NCBI RefSeq assembly: GCF_040183065.1
Contig: NC_091119.1
Span: forward strand, 108,031,763-108,095,762
Source: Periplaneta americana
Lineage: Eukaryota; Arthropoda; Insecta; Blattodea; Blattidae
Length of the DNA stretch: 64,000 nucleotides
Direction of reading: 5' to 3'
Made by a program: the position numbers and the translations under genes. Positions 13,482 to 22,400 of this stretch are shown piece by piece; position 1 is the first letter of the stretch; each line of letters starts with the position of its first letter. Below the pieces are notes generated by a model that had not been told where the DNA came from, did no database searches, and saw only the letters and a program-made list of their open reading frames with translations.

Positions 13482-16384
13482 GTATGTATTTTCATTAGCA
13501 TTTTTATATCGTTGTTAGCATCATATTTAATGTTATTTCCATAATATTCTTTAGTAGGCCCTAATCATCTTCACCATTATCTTCATCAATTATAACCATG
13601 ATATGGGAGACAATGCAATATAGAACAGTGGTGGAATAATGACAAAGACCACGGAGTATCCTCAAATCTTTTCCACCACAGATCATCATCATGTGAACAT
13701 GCGATTGAAGTGGAAATGAAGATGAGTCCCTTACACTTGAACAGTTCACTGGGCAAATCCTGACCTCAGATATCCCAAAAATCTAGACATGTGTCAGTAT
13801 TTCTACACCTCTGCTATCATTGCGGCCGGGGATTTTGTTGCAAGAACGATCATGTCGATTTCTAGATGGAACGGCATTGTTTTTTTTTTTGCTTTTTGCT
13901 TCATTTTTAAGGCAGCTTAATGAATTAATTTTAACGGTATTCTGGCTCATTTTTTGAAGTCATGGCAGCATTTGTAGTCATGGCAATAACGGAATTATGA
14001 TTTTTAAACATAAATGTAATAGCTCTTAAAGTAGATAGCTGTAATACCGACGCTATTCTAGTACTTTATTCCAGTATTAACTTAGAATGTTATAGCATTT
14101 TATAATAACTATGCTTCAGTGTTTGAAACAATCTCTCACTATGCTGAAAAAATATCTTTCAGGTGCAGAATAAAGCAAGAAACTTTAGCTTTGTTAACAA
14201 CTTAATGTTCAGTGGTTCACTGGAAAATCAAAATAACACAGACAGAATTTGTTACAATGTTCTTAACTAAATTTCTGCTGTTATCTATATATAGCTCAAA
14301 TGTTTTCAATTCGGATTATATCTGGGCGTTATGGGCATTATTAAAAAGGCATATGAATATGACAAGTTCAAACTGCCCGCAGTCACACTCTCAATTTCAT
14401 GACAGTAGGCTATGCAATATCCGTTTCTGGTAACATAAGCAGAAAATCAGTTTCAGAAAAATTTAGGATATCTGTCTGTGCTGGAGAATGTGAAGAGGAT
14501 TCTTGCTTGATTATTCACCTGATAAAGCAACTTCTAAATGCATCTATTATGAAATGTCATGGCATTCTAAGGCACTTATTCACTAAACCTCTCTATATTG
14601 CTGTGACGTAACCTCAATAATCCAAACAAGCTAACCTTCATTTCACCTTCCTTTCCGTAATGCATTCTGGTTTTGCATCCTGTTGTTTCCGTCCTTACAA
14701 GACATCTAAATCTTGCGCTTAGGGTTGGAGAGGACAAAGTTGAAGTCGTTCTACCCTTGGACCTCTGTTCCACGCTCCGATGAATTACAGTACTTTCATT
14801 TTAGCTGACCCGTGCGTGATCTGCAGGTAGTAATGAGGTTAGGCAACATCTCCGACATCTGTGTATTGCGGAGAAGCACGGCTGGGCAATACTGTACTCG
14901 TACGTTTGAAATTAGTAGGAGTAAAAATATTATTAGCTAAGAGATATTTGAATTTTACACACGAGGAAATTTATATGTTATGAAATTTGCGGTATTTCAG
15001 TGTGAAAATATAGAATTATGGTAAAGATTTTTTGGTAAACTTCCAAATAATATTACAATTTGTGTAGTCTAAACGTGAACGTAATTTGTAGTGTTGCACC
15101 GTAGTGTCGTTGTCTAAGGCATCATGTCTAGGACTTCAGTTATGGAGTGAGCGCTGGTTTAATTCTAAATGGGAAAATTTTTCTCATGAAATTTTGTCCA
15201 GTGTATGGGACCAGTGACTACTCAACACCATGATGAATTTGGAGAACTACGACAAGTAGCGAAATCTGGTTTCGAAAACCATCTACGGAGTAAAAACGCT
15301 GAGGAATCATTGTGATGACCACACGATACCTCCGTTCTGGTTTAGATTGTTCACTTCTACTAGGTATGTGGGCGTGAGACCAGCAGTCGGCTGGCCGGCC
15401 ATGGTCCTTCATGGGCTGTCGCGCCACGGGTTATTGTTATAATAATAATAATTTATTTATTTATTTCATTTATTTATTTACTTATATTTAATGTGCTGTA
15501 CAACAGCCAGAGGCCAATTACAGTTCAGCACAAACAATGTAAAAAAAATAGCAATAATTTACAATAAAAGTACAAAGAAATAATTAAATTAATGACAATT
15601 AATTAAAATGATAATTACAAATGAGACAATGGAATCATAAATGAAGAATGGAATCATATAAAATAATATTACAAAGATATACAAGATTATAATACAACGA
15701 CAATAATGACAATGAATGGACGGGATAAAATGGATGATTAAACTACATAGCATAATGAGCGAGGATAATATTAAAATACATATTTAAACAAAAGATATAA
15801 ATGAAAACTGATATAAAACTTCAAAATATATACTACACATTAAATGGATCCAAGCTTGATCCATGCAAATTAGCATATTTTATGCATCTGCAGACCGGAG
15901 AGAGAGATTTAGAATTTCTATTGTAAAACATTTTATGATATCTTAAACCCTTAGCAGGAATACGAAGACTGATATTGCTTAGGAAAGATTCACAATCAAT
16001 ATCACCCTTAAGAACTTTACAAAAAAATAAGTAATCAAGATCTTGACGTCTGGCAAATAAACTACAGCAATTAAAATATTTGCAGTTAATCTCATATTTA
16101 TAATCATCAGAATTAGGTAAAAATCTAAAAGAACAAAGGGAAATAAATTTTCTTTGAATATTCTCAAGCTTAGCCGAGTCAGTGGAAGTAATAGAGTTCC
16201 ATACTACAGATGCATATTCAAGCTTGGATCTGACCAATGTATAATATAAAATTAACAAACACATAGGAGTAGAAAAAGAATAAGTTACCGTATAGATCTA
16301 ATTAGACCAAGCATTCTTAATGAATGGGTATAAATATATTGCACATGATCATGGAAATATAATTTAGAATCAAGTAAGACACCA

Positions 16385-16428
<44 letters not shown>

Positions 16429-19400
16429 ACTTTATTTGTGATACAAATGAAAATATAAAACAAGAGAAGATAAATTTATTCTTTAAAATGCCTGTAAATA
16501 AATATTGTTTAAATAAATGATAATAAAATATGCGTTGGACACTTTAAAGAAGAGACGGTAGTAGTATTTTCTTAGAAAGGAGAAATTTATCATGCGAATT
16601 GAAATTTCAGACATTTCTTAAGGGGTTAGGTCCAGCTTACAGCAGTAAATGTTTTGGAAATATTAAACATTTTTTTTCCTCCATTACTGTATCTTGTACA
16701 ATAATGAAAATTGGTATGTGTAAAACACTGTCCTTCTGCTATATGAACAAAAATATTTTTACGATTTTAAAAATATTATTTATTTTTTTTTTCAAAATTC
16801 AAAATGGTGGCGGTTTACTGTGCATTGATGAAGCGTTTCCCTCATAACTCATAAACTAGTTAACTTTTTCACGTTATCTCTCTTTTATTTTATTGCTGAA
16901 ACTCATATTTACAATATCATGCTCTTTCAATTACATTTTGTTTTAAATTTTGTGTTAGACGAAAATACTGATATTTGACCAATTTTTAAATTAATTCATT
17001 TTTTATCATACAATCTGTCAAAGGCAGAGAAGTGATCTTGCATCATCTGGTAGATATGACATGCATAAATACACACAAAAGATTTCAACACAGAATTTTG
17101 GACAGTTTTTGTGTTATATGGAAAACGCTTCATCACCGTACAGTGAATTGAATAAAAAAATCTAAACAATTTTTTTTAATCGTAAAAATATTTCTTTCAT
17201 ATAGCAGAAGGACAGTGTTTTACACATACTAATTTTCATTATTGTAATGGAGGAAAAAATGTTGAATATTTTCAAAATTTTGCTGCTGTAAGCTGTACCT
17301 AACCCCTTAACTGAATACTTTCCAGCTGTCTCTTGACAGCGCTTGTAGCAGTGTTGTAAATTTATTTTGTACAAATTAAAGACCTGTATTTATATGCGAA
17401 AATGTTTTCACATAAGTAGGCCTACTGGTATTCAAAATATTTTAAGGAATACTAGGAGAAGATACCTGAAGGTAATTGTTCTTTTCAATAGTTATAATTT
17501 ATTTTGCAGAAACTGTAGTGTACTCAAGAACGCATTAATGAAATTGCACAAAATAATAAAATATTCGTATTTTGCAACACTTCCGCTTCAGAGTCCTTCA
17601 TTTCTGATTAATGCTAAGCTATATTGGCACCATCCGTTATAATGATGTTATGTTTCGTTACTTCGATTGTTTATAATGAGTAAAATTCCTAACGGAGTAT
17701 CGGAGAACTGCATACGTCGCCAGCAGTTTTAGAAAGGAACTTTTCATTAATAATCGGATGTCTCCCTTCATGCCTCTCCTACCCATACCAGTTATGTGAC
17801 ACACTTCACACAGACGATTGATACACGTAGTAATCTAATCAAGTCAGCATGATATGATGTTGATTAAAATTTCGGGAAAGGAAGTCATCTCTCAGTTCAG
17901 ATAAAATGCTTACCCAGTGAACAGTCACAGTTCAGTGTAGAAAGCAGCCAACCTATTACCCGAATTATTAAATGTCCAATTTTAGGCAAATCGTGGTATC
18001 AATAAAAACAATATAAGTAAAGCAATTTTTTCATACATTAATACAACGTTGACAACTATGCATATTACATACAATATACGGCTGAATAAGTCTGTTATGA
18101 ATTTATGTCCCCGAGAAACAAATCAGAAATGTATCTCTTCACTCGATTTTAAGGTAACAGCTCTCCTTGTTTCAAAATAGATTAAGTTAAGGGGTTAGGT
18201 ACAGCTTACAGCAGTAAAAGTTTGGAAATATTCAACATTTTTTCCTCCATTATTGTATCTTGTACAATAATGAAAATTAGTATGTGTAAAACACAGTATG
18301 TGCTATATGAAAAAAAATATATTTTTACGATTTAAAAAAATTATTATTTTTTTTTTTCAAAACTCAGTTCACTGTGCAGTGGTGATGCGTTTCCCACATA
18401 ACTAAAAAACTATCCAACATTCTGTGTTGAAATTTTTTGTGTGTATTTATGCATGTCATATCCAAGATGCAAGATCACTTCTCTATCTTTGATAGATTAT
18501 CTGATAAAACATAAATTCGTTTTAAAAATGGTTAAATATCAGTATTTTCTATCACACAAAATAAAAAAAAATATTATTTATTAAGGAATGTAGTTGAAAG
18601 AGGATGATATTGTAAACATGAGTTTCAGTAATAAAATAAAAGAGTGCGAACATGAAAAACTAACAAGTTTATGACCTATGAGGGAAATGCTTCATCACTG
18701 CACAGTGAACTGCCAAGATTTTGAATTTTGAAAAAAAAAATAGATATATACATATTTTAAATCGTAAAAATATTTCTTTTTTTCCTATAGCAGAAGAACA
18801 GTGTTTTATACATACCAATTTTCATTATTGTACAAAATGTAGTAATGGAGGAAAAAGTTTTGAATACTTCCAAACAATTTACTGCTGTAAGCTGTACCTA
18901 ACCCCTTAATGTCTATAAATTGAAAAATTCATGCTGACAAGTAATATTTCTATTGAGTGCAGCTCTGTATATGGGAGATAGTAGGCCTACAGACTTCACA
19001 ATGTATCGACAAACATTCTCTGAAGCATTTCACTAAAGTGTTGTAACGTGTCGAATAATGGTTTATCGTGGTTAAAAGTCCTCTTTCTTTTGAAGGAAAT
19101 AATATTTGACTTTAAGAGGACATTCTGAGGCACATTGGTCAGCCCATACAACATTAATTTTACTTTCCAATTACTCTACTTAGATTTATATATATATATA
19201 TATATATATATTTGAAAATAAATTACTACCAGGCGCTATGGGCACAGCTAAGAGGTTTAAATTAGATAATGGAAGTACATTAACAAGAACTCTGTCTCTT
19301 GGACCTCTTAGTAGTTCTTTGATAAGAAAGCATTTTTTTGTGTATAATACCACAGTATAGTACCTATAGTCACGAAGCTTGAGGTGATTTTTTTGCATTT

Positions 19401-22400
19401 CTCGCGATACAATGCTCCAACCGGTTAGCAACTGAAAGTATTAGGAACAATAGATTGTATGATAGTAGCGATCTTAGTGGCTAGCAACTAACGTACAACT
19501 GTCATTGGATGCATATTCTCTAAGTATTGAGCTTCGTGACTGTATGTACTAGACTGTGATAATACTCTGTAACTGCACACTGATATTCAGTAAAATGAAT
19601 TCAATCTTTGTTTGTATCATTAAATCACTACATTTTGACCTACTCTTAGTTTTGTGAGAGATTATTGAGAAATTATGGGATTTTAATAAATATTATTTAC
19701 TGAAATATACATTTGAATACAGAAACGGAGAACTTGTGTGTTGACGAGTTATCTGCATGGAGTGTGTCACTCACAGCCTTATTTTAATGTATATGTGTTG
19801 AAAGTTTAATTTAGAAATATGGTTACAATGTTTCTATACGTGTCTTTAATACTGACAAGGCTTTTTAAACAGAATGCACGCAATGTGGCCACGTCAGCAG
19901 CATTGCTGCGGACAAAGCAACGCCTTTGTGCTAGCTAACAATGCGATATTATTCCTCAAGCACTTTCCAAAGCAGATCCCATCTCACTCTGCACTAAGGC
20001 TCATTTGGTTGAATTCGTATATGAAACCGTACAATAACACAAATAAAAACTAATTTTATGTGTGATTAGATATAATTCACATGCAGTTATGATTTCACAA
20101 CTTCACCTCAACCTACATTCAGTTCAAGTAGTTGATTAGATGTATCTTGCTATATGTGGTGATGGTTGCAAGGCTAAGGCCAAGAACTTATTTAGGAGAA
20201 ATAGCTCCTACAGTACCATTCAAAGCAATATCTTTCTTTATCCATCACATTTTATAAGTTGGGCATATCGGAATTTGAATGCGGTTCTATGACATAGAAA
20301 ACGTATTCAATGACCAGTTTGCCAACAGTAAAATATTAAATAAACAAGTACACAAACTAAGTGGTAACGCATTATTCTGTTAAATGTTTGCTTGAACGTC
20401 CCATTCTAGCCATATAGCCAGCCAGCAACTTATGATTCTAGTAATTTGTGCAAAATTTCAAATTATGCGTAGTTGTAATGACTCAACTTTTACTCTATTG
20501 GTCCAAATGGTACTCCTGTGCCATTCTAGACAAATGGCCAGCCAGCAGCTCATGACTCTAGTAAATGGTTTAAAATTCCAAATTATGTGGGCATGTAACG
20601 AGTCAAGAATTTTTACTTTATTGCCTCAAATGGTACACCTGTGCCATTCTAGACAAATGGCCAGCCAGCAGCTTATGACTCTAGTAACTTGTATAACATT
20701 CCAAATTATGTGGGCATGTAACGAGTCAAGAAGTTTTACTTTATTGCCTCAAATGGTACACCTGTGCCATTCTAGACAAATGGCCAGCCAGCAGCTTATG
20801 ACTCTAGTAAATGGTATAACATTCTAAATTATGTGGGCATGTAACGAGTCAAGAAGTTTTACTTTATTGCCTCAAATGGTACACCTGTGCCATTCTAGAC
20901 AAATGGCCAGCCAGCAGCTTATGACTCTAGTAAATGGTATAACATTCTAAATTATGTGGGTATGTAACGAGTCAAGAAGTTTTACTTTATTGCCTCAAAT
21001 GGTACACCTGTGCCATTCTAGACAAATGGCCAGCCAGCAGCTTATGACTCTAGTAAATGGTATAACATTCCAAATTATGTGGATATGTAACGAGTCAAGA
21101 ATTTTTACTTCATTGCTTCGAATGGTAAGCTGTGCCATTCTAGACAAATGGCCAGCCAGCAAATTATGACTTTAGTAACTGGTATAAAATTCCAAATTCT
21201 CGTAGGTATGTACTCCTGTGCCATTCTAGACAAGTACTCATCCAGGAAATTATGATTCTAGTAATTGGTGTAAAATTGCAAACTATGTGGGAATGTAGCG
21301 AGTCATTAATTTTTTACTGTATTGCTTCCAACGGTACTTTTGTGTCATTCTAACCAAATGGCCAGCCAGCAACTTAGGATCTAATAATTGCTATAAAATT
21401 TTAAATTATTGGGAATATAGCGAGTCAAGATGAGCCCAGATCTCGAAAGATGATGCTTTGATGATTATGAAAGTAATTAAATCTTAAGAATAGAGGCTAG
21501 TAGTTCAGACGTTAAAGCGTCTAACTACACTCTACTAGAGCTTAAGTTATATTTCTTGCAGAGGAGAATAAATTTTCGCCAGAATTGCTCAATAGTCTGT
21601 TTACCTTTTTAAAAATGAGTATCTGGGATTATTGTTTTGAATGTAAAGTAATTATGTGGAGGTTGAGAGGAGGGATAATTTTTGTTGGACTAACTGTAAG
21701 TTTGAGAAGCCTTGTCAGATGTAGCGAGCTTGCTGCTGATGCTAACATATTAATGGCATTGCATTCCTGTTGCAGACAATCTGTTCGGTGAAAAGGAGAA
21801 ATACAAGTCGATTACCGACGACTTGGACTCGACCTTCGCTGAACTCACAGGCTACTAAACATAGCAAATATATATCCATTCATTTTTTCTCGAAACCAAT
21901 AAAAAAGAACAAAAAAATCCAAACTTTTGCTTCACACGAAAACTTTCCGGCGCATCTTCTGTCTTCTTTTGCTGTGTCTGTGTCCACCTTTCTTTTGTCA
22001 ACATTTTAACAATTTTTTGTTAAAAGTTTTCCTGTCTGCTGCTTCTTCTTCACGTCACGTCTGCCATGCCAAGGTAGTAGCTTCTGTGTGGTCTGCGTGA
22101 ACGAGATGCTTTGCACAAGTAACAGTCGCGCAGCTGAGCCACTGGTTACTGCCAGAAGTTACTTCTCTTGTTTTTGAACAAATTGATATTTGCCTCCTAA
22201 GTTACATCATCTCTGACATATTTAGTTGTCAATGAAAAGATTACTATTAAAAATGAACATTATGAAATCCACTCCTCAAACTAATGAAAGTATATCCATA
22301 CAGTTCATCTAATAGTCTAAATTTCTATTCCTGAGTAAAAATGTTTTCGTTGTGGCTACAGTCGCTTGTTACTTTTGAAAAGTAATTTCTGAAGATTTAT

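Larger units (their letters stand above)
11790..21775 (+). other. Tm2 intron 8 (10 kb)
   Basis: This intron accumulates AAT and CAT microsatellites, a tRNA-Leu-like SINE, a LINE fragment, two foldback MITEs and a 123-bp tandem array, each listed separately. Stretches 12550-13417, 13484-15087, 17311-18186, 18910-20400 and 21431-21775 show no recognisable gene or element apart from an AT microsatellite (19186-19211). Confidence 0.8.

Noticed and set aside
20432..21169. Repetitive open frames ([17 protein letters not shown] units)
   Set aside because: They are translations of the 123-bp tandem array (a multiple of three), with no start context or splice evidence.
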